A DNA stretch of 64,000 bases, taken from contig NZ_CP014335.1 of NCBI RefSeq assembly GCF_001610955.1, forward strand, positions 1,405,001 to 1,469,000. The letters run 5' to 3'. Of this stretch, positions 7,770 through 15,900 are shown one piece after another; the first letter of the stretch is position 1, and each line of letters opens with the position of its first letter. A program made the translations under genes and the position numbers. The notes beneath the pieces were generated by a model. It saw only the letters and a program-made list of their open reading frames with translations, made no database searches and had not been told where the DNA came from. Source of the DNA: Geobacillus thermoleovorans. Lineage in GTDB: Bacteria; Bacillota; Bacilli; Bacillales; Anoxybacillaceae.

Positions 7770-7784
7770 TGATAATGAATTTCA
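7770..7784. promoter_or_regulatory. Fur box near the yfiY start
   Basis: TGATAATGAATTTCA matches the 7-1-7 Fur box TGATAATnATTATCA at 12 of 14 fixed positions. It lies 22 bases upstream of the yfiY start. Confidence 0.7.
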
Positions 7785-7809
7785 TTTCCGTGTTATATAG
7801 TAATAAAAG

Positions 7810-7824
7810 TGAGAATCATTGTCA
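7810..7824. promoter_or_regulatory. Fur box, central
   Basis: TGAGAATCATTGTCA matches the Fur 7-1-7 consensus at 12 of 14 fixed positions. It is placed to cover the yfiY promoter region. Confidence 0.72.
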
Positions 7825-7882
7825 ACTATAAAATGAAAAAATGATAAAAAAATCATAAGAAAACGTGAAAAAACATTGACGA

Positions 7883-7897
7883 TGAGAGTCATTATCA
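7883..7897. promoter_or_regulatory. Fur box near the yfiZ promoter
   Basis: TGAGAGTCATTATCA matches the Fur consensus at 12 of 14 fixed positions, with an intact right half. It lies about 50 bases upstream of the yfiZ start. Confidence 0.75.
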
Positions 7898-7948
7898 AAT
7901 AGACTTGACGATAGAGATATAGAAAATGAAGCAAGGGAGATCTCAGAG

Positions 7949-8950
7949 ATGCTGGTGACAAACCGTCAAAAAATGGTTGGCCTCATCGGTTTGCTGATTG
8001 TGCTGCTTGCCGCCATGTGGATGAGCATCGTTTGCGGATATACCGATACGAGTTGGCGGCAGGCGGTGGCGGCTCTCATCGACAATGATGGATCGAATGC
8101 CCATTTAGTCGTGGCGACGGTTCGGCTGCCGCGAGCGTTGATTGCGGCTGCCGTTGGCGCCAGCTTGGCGATGGCCGGAGCGCTCATGCAAGCGCTGACG
8201 CGAAACCCGCTCGCTTCGCCAGGCATTTTCGGCATTAACGCCGGGGCCGGTTTTTTGATTGTTGTGATGGTCACCTTTTTTTCCATTTCTTCATTGCAAA
8301 TGTTGTCTTGGGTCGCATTTATGGGGGCGGCGATGGCGGCGTTGATCGTGTTTGTGATCAGCGCCGCGGGGAAGGACGGGCTGACCCCGCTCAAAATGAC
8401 GCTCGCCGGCACGGCGGTCGCGGCTTTATTTGCCTCGCTGACGCAAGGGATGCTGGCGATGAATGAAAAAGCGCTTGAAGAAGTGCTCTTTTGGCTGGCC
8501 GGGTCGGTCGCCGGCCGGAAGCTCGAGCTGTTGGCAGCCGTCTTTCCGTATTTGGCCGCCGCCTGGCTTGGGTCCATGCTGCTGGCGCGCCATGTCAACA
8601 TCTTAATGATGGGAGACGATGTAGCGAAAGGGCTCGGGCAGCGGACAACCTTCATTAAAGCGGCCGCCGCTCTCTTAGTTGTCCTGCTCGCCGGCGGTTC
8701 GGTCGCTGTTGCCGGTCCGATCGGCTTTATCGGCATCATGGTGCCGCATATGGCGCGGGCGCTGGCCGGCGTCGACCACCGCTGGCTGCTTCCATACTGC
8801 GCCTTGCTTGGCGGGATTTTGCTTCTTATGGCCGATATTGGGGCGCGCTACGTTCTGATGCCGCGCGAAGTGCCGGTCGGCATCGTCACCGCCTTGCTCG
8901 GCGTTCCATTTTTCATCTACATTGCCCGCAGGGGGATCGCCGCAAAATGA
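7949..8950 (+). CDS. yfiZ: Siderophore ABC transporter permease (FecCD family)
   Basis: A 333-residue FecCD-type permease with about ten membrane helices. Family hallmarks include VRLPRALIAAAVGASLAMAG, QALTRNPLASPGIFGINAGA and GPIGFIGIMVPHMARALAG, the last being the conserved loop that contacts the ATPase. It forms half of the membrane channel importing ferric siderophore into the cytoplasm. The start follows AAGGGAGATCTCAG. The 3' end overlaps the next permease gene by 4 bases (ATGA), as expected for subunits made together. A Fur box about 50 bases upstream indicates expression under iron shortage. Confidence 0.93.
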   Translation: MLVTNRQKMVGLIGLLIVLLAAMWMSIVCGYTDTSWRQAVAALIDNDGSNAHLVVATVRLPRALIAAAVGASLAMAGALMQALTRNPLASPGIFGINAGAGFLIVVMVTFFSISSLQMLSWVAFMGAAMAALIVFVISAAGKDGLTPLKMTLAGTAVAALFASLTQGMLAMNEKALEEVLFWLAGSVAGRKLELLAAVFPYLAAAWLGSMLLARHVNILMMGDDVAKGLGQRTTFIKAAAALLVVLLAGGSVAVAGPIGFIGIMVPHMARALAGVDHRWLLPYCALLGGILLLMADIGARYVLMPREVPVGIVTALLGVPFFIYIARRGIAAK

Positions 8951-9999
8951 AAAAATACATCACGGTCCGAATGGGAAAACACATCTCGTTTTTCTATGAC
9001 AAAAAAGCTGTTGCGGTGCTCGCCGCGCTCATAGCAGCGGCCGTCTTACTTTTCCTGATCAGCATTGGCAGCGGCGAAATGCGCATGTCCCCGCTTGAGG
9101 CCGCTGCCGCGCTGTTCGGATACGGAGAGGAAATTCATCAGACGGTGATTGTGACGTTCCGCCTGCCGCGTGTGCTTGTCGCTTGGTTGGCCGGAATGGC
9201 GCTGGCTGCCGCGGGTGCCATTTTGCAAGGAATGGTGCGCAATCCGCTCGCTTCGCCGGATGTGCTCGGCATCACCGGCGGAGCGGCGGCCGCGGTCGTT
9301 GGCTTTTTGGCGCTGTTTAGCGATGAAAACAACTCTTTGACCGTCAGCATCCACTGGCTGCCGCTTGCCGCCTTTCTCGGCGCAGCGGCCGCTGCTTGGC
9401 TCGTGTATATGCTGGCGTGGAAAAACGGCCTCGCCCCGCTTCGGCTCGTGCTTGTCGGCATCGGCGTTTCTGCGCTCATGCAGGCGTTGACGACACTGTT
9501 GATGATCACAGGACCCATCTATCGGGCGAGCCAGGCAAACGTGTGGATTACGGGCAGTGTGTATGGAGCTTCTTGGCAGCACGTTTCGCTCATGGCGCCA
9601 TGGGTCATCGGACTGCTCCTTGTGGCGATATTGGCCGCGCGGCATGTCAATGTGCAGGAGCTGGGCGATGAGCTGGCGATTGGGCTTGGCGGCGCGGTCG
9701 AACGGCAACGGCTAGGACTTGTTTTGCTTAGCACCGCGCTCACCGGCGGCGCGGTCGCTTTCGCCGGCGGCATCGGCTTTGTCGGGCTGATGGCGCCGCA
9801 TATGGCGCGCCGCCTTGTCGGTTCGGCGTTTGGCGCTCTTCTTCCGACCGCTGCGCTGTTAGGCGGTGTGTTCGTCATGGGGGCGGATTTGGCTGGGCGG
9901 CTGCTTTTGGCGCCGACGGAAATTCCGGCTGGAGTGTTTACCGCGGCGATTGGAGCACCGTATTTCATTTATTTATTGTACCGAAGTCGGAAATTATAA
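8947..9999 (+). CDS. yfhA: Siderophore ABC transporter permease, second subunit (FecCD family)
   Basis: A 350-residue FecCD permease, paralogous to its upstream neighbour. The same landmarks are present: FRLPRVLVAWLAGMALAAAG, GMVRNPLASPDVLGITGGAA and GIGFVGLMAPHMARRLVG. The N-terminus carries about 20 extra basic residues before the first helix. Two such permeases form the heterodimeric membrane domain. The gene overlaps yfiZ by 4 bases and ends 12 bases before the ATPase gene, so the three are one transcript. Naming follows the B. subtilis YfiZ-YfhA pair, by resemblance and gene order. Confidence 0.92.
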   Translation: MKKYITVRMGKHISFFYDKKAVAVLAALIAAAVLLFLISIGSGEMRMSPLEAAAALFGYGEEIHQTVIVTFRLPRVLVAWLAGMALAAAGAILQGMVRNPLASPDVLGITGGAAAAVVGFLALFSDENNSLTVSIHWLPLAAFLGAAAAAWLVYMLAWKNGLAPLRLVLVGIGVSALMQALTTLLMITGPIYRASQANVWITGSVYGASWQHVSLMAPWVIGLLLVAILAARHVNVQELGDELAIGLGGAVERQRLGLVLLSTALTGGAVAFAGGIGFVGLMAPHMARRLVGSAFGALLPTAALLGGVFVMGADLAGRLLLAPTEIPAGVFTAAIGAPYFIYLLYRSRKL

Positions 10000-10011
10000 G
10001 GAGGGATGCGC

Positions 10012-10824
10012 ATGCATGGGTTGCAGGCGAAAGAGTTGACGCTATCCTATGGCGAGGCGATCGTTATTGACCGTTTAGACTTGACGATTCCAAAAGGAAA
10101 AATCACGGTGTTCATCGGCGCGAACGGCTGCGGCAAGTCGACGTTGCTGCGCGCCTTGGCCCGGCTGCTAAAACCAACAAGCGGCGCTGTGCTGCTGGAT
10201 GGAAAAGAAATCGCCAAACAGCCGACAAAAGAAATCGCCCGCCGGCTCGCCATTTTGCCGCAGTCGCCTATGGCTCCGGAAGGACTGACCGTGTTGCAAC
10301 TTGTGAAGCAAGGGCGCTACCCGTATCAAACGTGGTTCAAGCAATGGAGTGACGAAGATGAGCGGGCGGTTGTGCGGGCCCTAGAGGCAACTGGACTCGC
10401 CGAATTCGCCGAGCGGCCGGTCGATTCGCTTTCCGGCGGACAGCGCCAACGCGCATGGATCGCCATGACATTAGCGCAAGAAACAGACATCATTTTGCTT
10501 GACGAGCCGACGACGTATTTGGATCTCGCGCATCAAATTGACATTTTAGATTTATTGTTTGAGCTGAATGAAAAAGAACGGCGGACGATCGTCATGGTGC
10601 TTCACGATTTGAATTTAGCGTGCCGTTACGCCCATCATCTCGTCGCCATTCGCGATAAAACGGTGTATGCCGAAGGAAAGCCGGAAGACGTCATTTCCCG
10701 CCAGCTCGTGAAAGATGTGTTCCAAATGGATTGCCAAATCACGTACGATCCGATCTTTGGCACCCCGCTTTGCATTCCGTATGGGAAAGGACGGCGAATT
10801 TTACAGAAAGAAGGCGTATCGTGA
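10012..10824 (+). CDS. yusV: Siderophore ABC transporter ATP-binding protein (FhuC/YusV-like)
   Basis: A 270-residue ABC ATPase. Walker A is GANGCGKST, the signature is [10 protein letters not shown], Walker B is [12 protein letters not shown], and the switch His is in [13 protein letters not shown]. The [10 protein letters not shown] stretch in the Q-loop region is typical of the FecE/FhuC class that powers FecCD permeases. ATG 10012 is preferred over ATG 10006 because AAGGAGGG lies 6 bases before it. In B. subtilis the shared ATPase YusV is encoded elsewhere; here the ATPase is in the operon. The final TGA overlaps the start of the reductase-like gene. Confidence 0.93.
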   Translation: MHGLQAKELTLSYGEAIVIDRLDLTIPKGKITVFIGANGCGKSTLLRALARLLKPTSGAVLLDGKEIAKQPTKEIARRLAILPQSPMAPEGLTVLQLVKQGRYPYQTWFKQWSDEDERAVVRALEATGLAEFAERPVDSLSGGQRQRAWIAMTLAQETDIILLDEPTTYLDLAHQIDILDLLFELNEKERRTIVMVLHDLNLACRYAHHLVAIRDKTVYAEGKPEDVISRQLVKDVFQMDCQITYDPIFGTPLCIPYGKGRRILQKEGVS

Positions 10825-11561
10825 TGAGACTGCGTGAAGACGAAATGAAAACGTTGGAAACGTACCGTTTTTCAAGCGGGGCGGCTGATGTCTCGTCGTC
10901 GATGTTGTTTGCTTGGCTGCTTCATGACGACGGGCAGCTCGCGAAGTATGTCGCGCACGTCCGCACCGAGATGGGAGCGGCAAATGACGCCGTTGCGGCG
11001 TCGATGCTCGTCAAACGATTAAGCTTTTTGGCACCGATGGCGCTATACGCCATGTCGGTATGGAACAAGCGGCTTGTGCTCGATCCTGGACGAATTTGGC
11101 TTGACACGGACGGCGAAGGGGAGATGTGGATGCCGCGGTTTCGCTTTGAGCCGCCGGAAGCGGAGGCGTGCGGCATTGAGCGCAGCCGCTGGCGCGAGCA
11201 AGTCGTTCGCGACGTGTTCGCCGGCTTGTTCGCTCCGCTCATCGCTCGGTTGCGGCGTCTGACGCGCATATCGCCGCTCGTCTTATGGGAAAATGTCGCG
11301 ATTTACGTGTATTGGGTATATGAACGTTGGCTTGAGGATGAGTCGCTTGCCCCGGTCGCCGACCGGCTGCGCGATGATTTCCGCTTCCTTATTCATGAAG
11401 CCGACGGCCGCCTGTTTGGACAAAAAGACAACCCACTTCGCCGCTTTTTTAAAGGAGCAAGCGGCATGCAGCGGACGACGTGCTGCCTGTACGTGCACAC
11501 AAAAGGAGGGACGTGCTGCCAAACGTGTCCCACTCGCGCCCGCCAGCGGCAAACCGGGTGA
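10824..11561 (+). CDS. FhuF-like siderophore-iron reductase
   Basis: About 245 residues, mostly helical. The C-terminus has four cysteines in TTCCLYVHTKGGTCCQTCP, the CC-x10-CxxC-like arrangement that binds a [2Fe-2S] cluster in FhuF-type ferric-siderophore reductases. The body (FLAPMALYAMSVWNKRL, WENVAIYVYWVYERWL) matches the IucA/IucC-related FhuF fold. It would release iron from the imported siderophore in the cytoplasm. ATG 10824 overlaps the TGA of the ATPase gene, placing it last in the Fur-controlled operon. Two extra Cys beside the four expected make the precise ligand set uncertain. Confidence 0.8.
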   Translation: MRLREDEMKTLETYRFSSGAADVSSSMLFAWLLHDDGQLAKYVAHVRTEMGAANDAVAASMLVKRLSFLAPMALYAMSVWNKRLVLDPGRIWLDTDGEGEMWMPRFRFEPPEAEACGIERSRWREQVVRDVFAGLFAPLIARLRRLTRISPLVLWENVAIYVYWVYERWLEDESLAPVADRLRDDFRFLIHEADGRLFGQKDNPLRRFFKGASGMQRTTCCLYVHTKGGTCCQTCPTRARQRQTG

Positions 11562-11695
11562 CCGGAAGGCCGCCGGTGGGCAGTTCCATATTTTTGACAA
11601 AATGTTTGCGAAATTTGTTGATTTTTGCCGTGATTTTCGTGAAAATGGAAGTGTGGACATCGCTTATTTTGGTGAAACGGCGAGGTAGCAATTGC

Positions 11696-13675
11696 ATGGA
11701 CAAATATACGGCCTTTTTCCATCACTTCACAGAAGCAGTGGTCATCTTGAATTTGCAAGGCGTGATCATTTACAACAATCCGGCTTTTGCCGGCTTGGCG
11801 CTGAGTGAAGAAGAACAGAGGACGCTGTCCGTCGAAGGACGGGCGTTGGTTGAACGGGTGAAACAGCGCCCGGCTGCCTTTCGCTGGGAGTTGCTTGACG
11901 GCTTATTGGTTGCAGGCGTGTCGCCGATCATCGGTGAAAACGGACAGACGGCCGCCGTCTTATGCGTTCTTCGCCGCCAAGCGGAGGAGAGCGGCCTGCA
12001 AGCGCGGCTTGCCGAAGCGGAACGGCGTCTGCAGCTGATTGTTGAGCATTCGAACGATTACGTGTTGATTTTTTCTCCCAATCGTGAGTTGTCATACATT
12101 CCGCCGTCATGGAAGCGAAAAACAAACAAGCGCCTTCCAGTGTCATACGAAGAGGTGCTGACATTTGTCCACCCTGATGACGCCCCGGTCGTGGCACAAA
12201 AATTGGCTGAGCTGTACGATACATACGAGACGCAATCCGCCGAATTTCGCAAGCAAGGCGAGAAAGGCGAATGGGTTTGGATGGAGGCGCAAGGGAAGGC
12301 GATCATCGATGAAGCAGGGACGCTCGATTGCGTCATTGTGACCGTGAAAAACATCAGCGAGCGGAAGCGGTACGAAGAAAAGCTGCGCCAACTTGCCTAT
12401 TTCGATTCGCTCACGGGCATCGCCAACCGCAGCTATTTCGAGCGGCATATTCATGAGCTGATCGCGAGTCAGACGCCGTTTGCTCTTTGTTATTTGGATT
12501 TTGACAAATTCAAATGGATCAACGATCATTTTTCCCATCAAGCCGGCGATTACTTTTTGCGCGAGGCGGTCAAGCGCGTCGAGCGGGCGTTGCGTCCCGG
12601 CGACTTTTTTGCCCGCATCGGCGGTGATGAGTTTGTTCTCTTGCTGCCGAACATAACGAAAACAGAGATGACCGCCTTGGCGGAACAGCTTGTCAGTTCG
12701 TTTCACGAGCCGTTTTATTACGAAAAACAGCTGATTCAATCAACATTGTCGATCGGCATCGCTTTTTTCCCGAAAGACAGCGATCGGATCGAGCAAGTGA
12801 TGAAATATGCCGATCAAGCGTTGTACGAAGTGAAAGAGCGGGGGCGGAACGGCTATGCCTTTTACCGGCCGACCGAGCATCGGCATGCGGTGATCGAGCA
12901 AGATTTGCCGTTTGCCATTATGCGCGGGCAGTTGTATTTATGCTATCAGCCGAAAGTGCAACTTGCTAAAGGAAAGGCGATGGGGGTTGAGGCGCTTTTG
13001 CGCTGGCGTCATCCGTCGCTCGGTGAAATTCCGCCGCTCGATTTCATTCCGTTGGCGGAGGAAAGCGGGTTTATTTTTGAAATTACATTATGGGTGTTGG
13101 AACAGGCGTCCCGTCAAGTGAAAGAGTGGGAAAGAAAATTTCCGGGCCTCAAGCTCGCAGTCAACTTGTCGCCGTTTTTGCTCAATCGTCCGGAGCTCAT
13201 CGAGCATGTGAAGCGCATTTTGCGGGAGACGGGGCTTTCGCCCGATCGGCTCATTTTGGAAGTGACCGAAAGCGGACTGATGGAAAACATCGAAACAGGG
13301 CAGCACATTTTAACCGAATTGCAACGTCTCGGTGTGCAGGCGGCGATCGATGACTTTGGAACCGGTTTTTCATCATTGGCTTACATCCGCAATTTGCCAG
13401 TGTCGCTGTTGAAAATCGACCGCAGTTTCATTGAAGGCATTGCGGAAAACTCGAAAGATGCAACGATTGTTGATACGATCATTCATTTAGCAAAAAGCCT
13501 GGATATTGAAGTATTGGCCGAAGGGGTGGAGAGTGAATCGCAAGTGGCGCTTCTTTCGCAAATGCATTGCGACTATGCACAAGGGTTTTACTTCAGCCGC
13601 TCGCTCGAAGCGGAAAAGTTGCAGCAATGGCTTGAGGAGTACAACCGCACGGCTTGCAATGGGCCTTCGTCATAA
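11696..13675 (+). CDS. PAS-GGDEF-EAL protein (c-di-GMP synthesis and breakdown)
   Basis: 659 residues without membrane segments. Two PAS-like modules fill roughly residues 1-235 (the second includes NDYVLIFSPNRELSYIPP). A GGDEF domain follows, with RIGGDEFVLLLP intact and an RPGD inhibitory site five residues before it. An EAL domain follows, with GVEALLRWRHP, AIDDFGTGFSSLAYI and LKIDRSFIEG intact. Both catalytic centres therefore look competent, so it may make or hydrolyse c-di-GMP depending on the PAS signal. ATG 11696 is chosen because GAGGT lies about 10 bases upstream; the frame extends further but overlaps the end of the reductase gene. No terminator separates it clearly from the iron operon. 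Confidence 0.93.
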   Translation: MDKYTAFFHHFTEAVVILNLQGVIIYNNPAFAGLALSEEEQRTLSVEGRALVERVKQRPAAFRWELLDGLLVAGVSPIIGENGQTAAVLCVLRRQAEESGLQARLAEAERRLQLIVEHSNDYVLIFSPNRELSYIPPSWKRKTNKRLPVSYEEVLTFVHPDDAPVVAQKLAELYDTYETQSAEFRKQGEKGEWVWMEAQGKAIIDEAGTLDCVIVTVKNISERKRYEEKLRQLAYFDSLTGIANRSYFERHIHELIASQTPFALCYLDFDKFKWINDHFSHQAGDYFLREAVKRVERALRPGDFFARIGGDEFVLLLPNITKTEMTALAEQLVSSFHEPFYYEKQLIQSTLSIGIAFFPKDSDRIEQVMKYADQALYEVKERGRNGYAFYRPTEHRHAVIEQDLPFAIMRGQLYLCYQPKVQLAKGKAMGVEALLRWRHPSLGEIPPLDFIPLAEESGFIFEITLWVLEQASRQVKEWERKFPGLKLAVNLSPFLLNRPELIEHVKRILRETGLSPDRLILEVTESGLMENIETGQHILTELQRLGVQAAIDDFGTGFSSLAYIRNLPVSLLKIDRSFIEGIAENSKDATIVDTIIHLAKSLDIEVLAEGVESESQVALLSQMHCDYAQGFYFSRSLEAEKLQQWLEEYNRTACNGPSS

Positions 13676-13752
13676 GTCGGTCATTTCCACTCATGAGTTT
13701 CCTCGGCTTGCCGCAAACTACACTTGATGACTAGGCAAGAGGAGGAAAAACC

Positions 13753-14055
13753 ATGGAATTTGCGCCAAGAAGCGTTGTGATCGAGGAGTTCATCGACACG
13801 CTCGAGCCGATGATGGAAGCCTATGGACTCGACCAAGTCGGCATTTTTGAAGAGCATGGTGAAGGCAATCGCTATTATGTCGGCTATACGATCAACAAAG
13901 ACGATGAGATGATCACCATTCACATGCCGTTTGTAAAAAACGAACGCGGTGAACTGGCGCTTGAGAAGCAGGAATGGACCGTTCGAAAAGACGGTCGGGA
14001 GAAAAAAGGCTTTCATTCGCTGCAAGAGGCGATGGAGGAAGTGATTCATTCATGA
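13753..14055 (+). CDS. DUF5634-like small cytosolic protein
   Basis: A 100-residue acidic soluble protein containing [20 protein letters not shown] and [20 protein letters not shown], with no membrane segment or signal. I associate this text with the Bacillaceae family DUF5634, of unknown function, but only from memory. The start follows AAGAGGAGGAAAAACC, a strong ribosome binding site. A terminator begins two bases after the stop. Its relation to the upstream c-di-GMP protein, 77 bases away, is not evident. Confidence 0.6.
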
Positions 14056-14056
14056 T

Positions 14057-14081
14057 AAGCGGCCGGGCTCGGCCGCTTTTT
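14057..14081 (+). terminator. Terminator after the DUF5634-like gene
   Basis: AAGCGGCC pairs with GGCCGCTT around GGGCTC, followed by a T run. Confidence 0.9.
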
Positions 14082-14103
14082 CGCCATCGAAAGGGAGAGG
14101 AGC

Positions 14104-14559
14104 ATGATTGCGGAACTTCACATAGCAGACGACGAAACGGCCGTTAAGGTGCTGCACCTACAGCGGCGCGCGTATACGATCGAGGCGCAGATCATCGGCA
14201 GCACGGCGCTCCCGCCGCTTCACGATACGATCGCTTCTCTGCAACGATGCGGCGAGCGCTTTTTCGGCTATTTTCAAGGGGAACGACTCGTTGGGGCGAT
14301 CGCTTGCAAGCGGAATGGGAAGACGCTTCGCCTTTGCCGGCTGATGGTCGATCCGGATTGTTTCCGCCAAGGGATCGCCAGCGCGTTGCTCGACTTTGTG
14401 ATCAAGCAAGAGCCGTCGATAAGCGAGATCGTCGTGACGACCGGAAGCGGCAACGCGCCGGCCATTCGCTTTTATGAACGCCATGGGTTTCGTGCCATCG
14501 AGCGCATCGAAACGCCGGAAAGAATCGAGTTAACGAAACTCGTGAAACGAAGCGGATGA
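14104..14559 (+). CDS. GNAT family N-acetyltransferase
   Basis: 151 residues with the acetyl-CoA-binding core LCRLMVDPDCFRQGIASALL (motif A, R-x-x-G-x-A) near residue 85, followed by TTGSGNAPAIRFYERHGF (motif B). This is a compact GNAT enzyme that transfers an acetyl group from acetyl-CoA to an amine. The acceptor cannot be told from sequence. The start follows AAAGGGAGAGGAGC. The stop overlaps the ATG of a peptidase remnant, which suggests that a fuller neighbour once stood here. Confidence 0.85.
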   Translation: MIAELHIADDETAVKVLHLQRRAYTIEAQIIGSTALPPLHDTIASLQRCGERFFGYFQGERLVGAIACKRNGKTLRLCRLMVDPDCFRQGIASALLDFVIKQEPSISEIVVTTGSGNAPAIRFYERHGFRAIERIETPERIELTKLVKRSG

Positions 14560-14708
14560 CACGCGGGTACGAGTTTCCGGTTGTGTATGATGCCGATTTT
14601 GGCCATACAGATCCAATGGCAGTGTTGCCAAAAGGCATTCAAGCAGAGATGAAAACGGACAAAAGCGGATCTGTTGCGTTTCGCTTGCCTGAGCGGGCGG
14701 TTGAATGA
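14556..14708 (+). pseudogene. Remnant of an S66 (LD-carboxypeptidase / MccF-like) peptidase, C-terminal 50 residues
   Basis: A 51-codon frame from ATG 14556 to TGA 14708 reads YEFPVVYDADFGHTDPMAVL, then PKGIQAEMKTD and a closing PERAVE. The GHTDPMxxLPxG pattern and final ExAV are the C-terminal strands of the S66 family (MccF/LdcA), which contribute the catalytic His to the Ser-Glu-His triad. The N-terminal 250 or so residues, including the catalytic serine, are missing. It is therefore a truncated, presumably inactive relic that starts inside the end of the acetyltransferase gene. Confidence 0.72.
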
Positions 14709-14744
14709 GAGGTAGATTAATAGAGAGGAGACATGAGGGAAGAC

Positions 14745-15371
14745 ATGGCGACAACCTTGTATTTGACCAGACATGGGGAAACGAAGTGGAACGTCGAAAG
14801 GCGGATGCAAGGCTGGCAAGACTCGCCGCTCACGGAAAAAGGGCGGCAAGACGCCATGCGGCTTGGAAAGCGGCTTGAAGCGGTGGAATTGGCCGCGATT
14901 TACACAAGCACAAGCGGCCGGGCGCTTGAGACGGCGGAGATTGTCCGCGGCGGGCGGCTCATTCCGATCTATCAAGACGAGCGGCTGCGCGAGATTCATC
15001 TTGGCGATTGGGAAGGAAAGACGCATGACGAGATTCGGCAAATGGATCCGATCGCGTTCGACCATTTTTGGAACGCGCCCCATCTGTACGCTCCACAGCG
15101 AGGCGAGCGGTTTTGTGACGTGCAGCAGCGGGCGCTTGAAGCGGTGCAGCGCATCGTTGAGCGGCACGAGGGAGAAACGGTGTTAATCGTCACTCACGGC
15201 GTCGTGCTGAAAACGCTCATGGCGGCGTTCAAAGACACGCCGCTTGACCACCTGTGGTCGCCGCCGTATATGTACGGCACGAGTGTGACGATCATTGAAG
15301 TTGACGGTGGGACGTTTCACGTGGCCGTTGAAGGAGATGTGTCACATATTGAGGAAGTAAGGGAAGTATAG
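14745..15371 (+). CDS. phoE: Broad-specificity histidine phosphatase PhoE
   Basis: A 208-residue member of the phosphoglycerate-mutase-like superfamily. The phosphohistidine motif is LTRHGETKWN near the N-terminus. The second catalytic His is in VLIVTHGVVLKTL, and SGRALETAE and EIHLGDWEGK are further family landmarks. The text agrees closely, from memory, with PhoE of Geobacillus stearothermophilus (YhfR homologue), a structurally solved cofactor-independent phosphatase acting on small phosphate esters. The start is set at ATG 14745 so that the protein begins MATTLYL; ATG 14733 with its own GAGGAG is an alternative. A terminator follows after 27 bases. Confidence 0.93.
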   Translation: MATTLYLTRHGETKWNVERRMQGWQDSPLTEKGRQDAMRLGKRLEAVELAAIYTSTSGRALETAEIVRGGRLIPIYQDERLREIHLGDWEGKTHDEIRQMDPIAFDHFWNAPHLYAPQRGERFCDVQQRALEAVQRIVERHEGETVLIVTHGVVLKTLMAAFKDTPLDHLWSPPYMYGTSVTIIEVDGGTFHVAVEGDVSHIEEVREV

Positions 15372-15398
15372 CGCTGAATAATTGATTAAGACAGGAAG

Positions 15399-15432
15399 GA
15401 CGGGCGCTTGACCGTTGCCCGTCTTTTTTTTT
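15399..15432 (+). terminator. Terminator after phoE
   Basis: GACGGGC pairs with GCCCGTC, followed by nine T. Confidence 0.9.
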
Positions 15433-15540
15433 GTGAAACAACAGCTTCTTAAATATAGGTCATAACGATCCATCGCAACAATGTTGGATGGCTGACTCCA
15501 TTGTTACGTAGGGGTTGCGGCTATGAAAACGGAGATGTCT

Positions 15541-15900
15541 ATGCATCATCATCCGTTTTTTGTTTGTCTGTCGATCGCTATTTCATTTTTCGCTTCGTTT
15601 TTGACATTGTTTATCCTGTTTGTTGCCTGCCGTGTAAAGAACGATCAGTTTTTAAAAAAGGCGGTTCGTTCCGTTGTCCTGGGAGGAGGAATCGCAGCAA
15701 TGCATTATATATCGATGAAAGGAACATTGTTCCAACTGCCTTATGGCCAAGAAATAATGCGAGCGGAATCGGCATCCTTGATTTCGGTTAATAGTTTGGC
15801 TTACATCCTCGCTTTTATTACAATGGCTATATTGATCATGACTAATGTAATTGCTTATCTCGAACGGCGTGAAGTTTTGCGAAAAAAAAAACTTTACTGA
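15541..15900 (+). CDS. MHYT-type membrane domain, probably the displaced N-terminus of the following kinase
   Basis: About 119 residues with three hydrophobic helices and one MHYT signature, GGGIAAMHYISMKGT; a full MHYT sensor usually has three. The frame ends REVLRKKKLY at a run of ten A (15882-15891). The next frame continues with a PAS-kinase without a good ribosome binding site. ATG 15541 with GGAG 7 bases upstream, or ATG 15523 with AGGGG 8 bases upstream, could start it. MHYT domains are proposed to sense diatomic gases through copper in the membrane. It is most likely the sensor part of one MHYT-PAS-PAS-kinase-receiver protein, split by a frameshift. Confidence 0.7.
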   Translation: MHHHPFFVCLSIAISFFASFLTLFILFVACRVKNDQFLKKAVRSVVLGGGIAAMHYISMKGTLFQLPYGQEIMRAESASLISVNSLAYILAFITMAILIMTNVIAYLERREVLRKKKLY

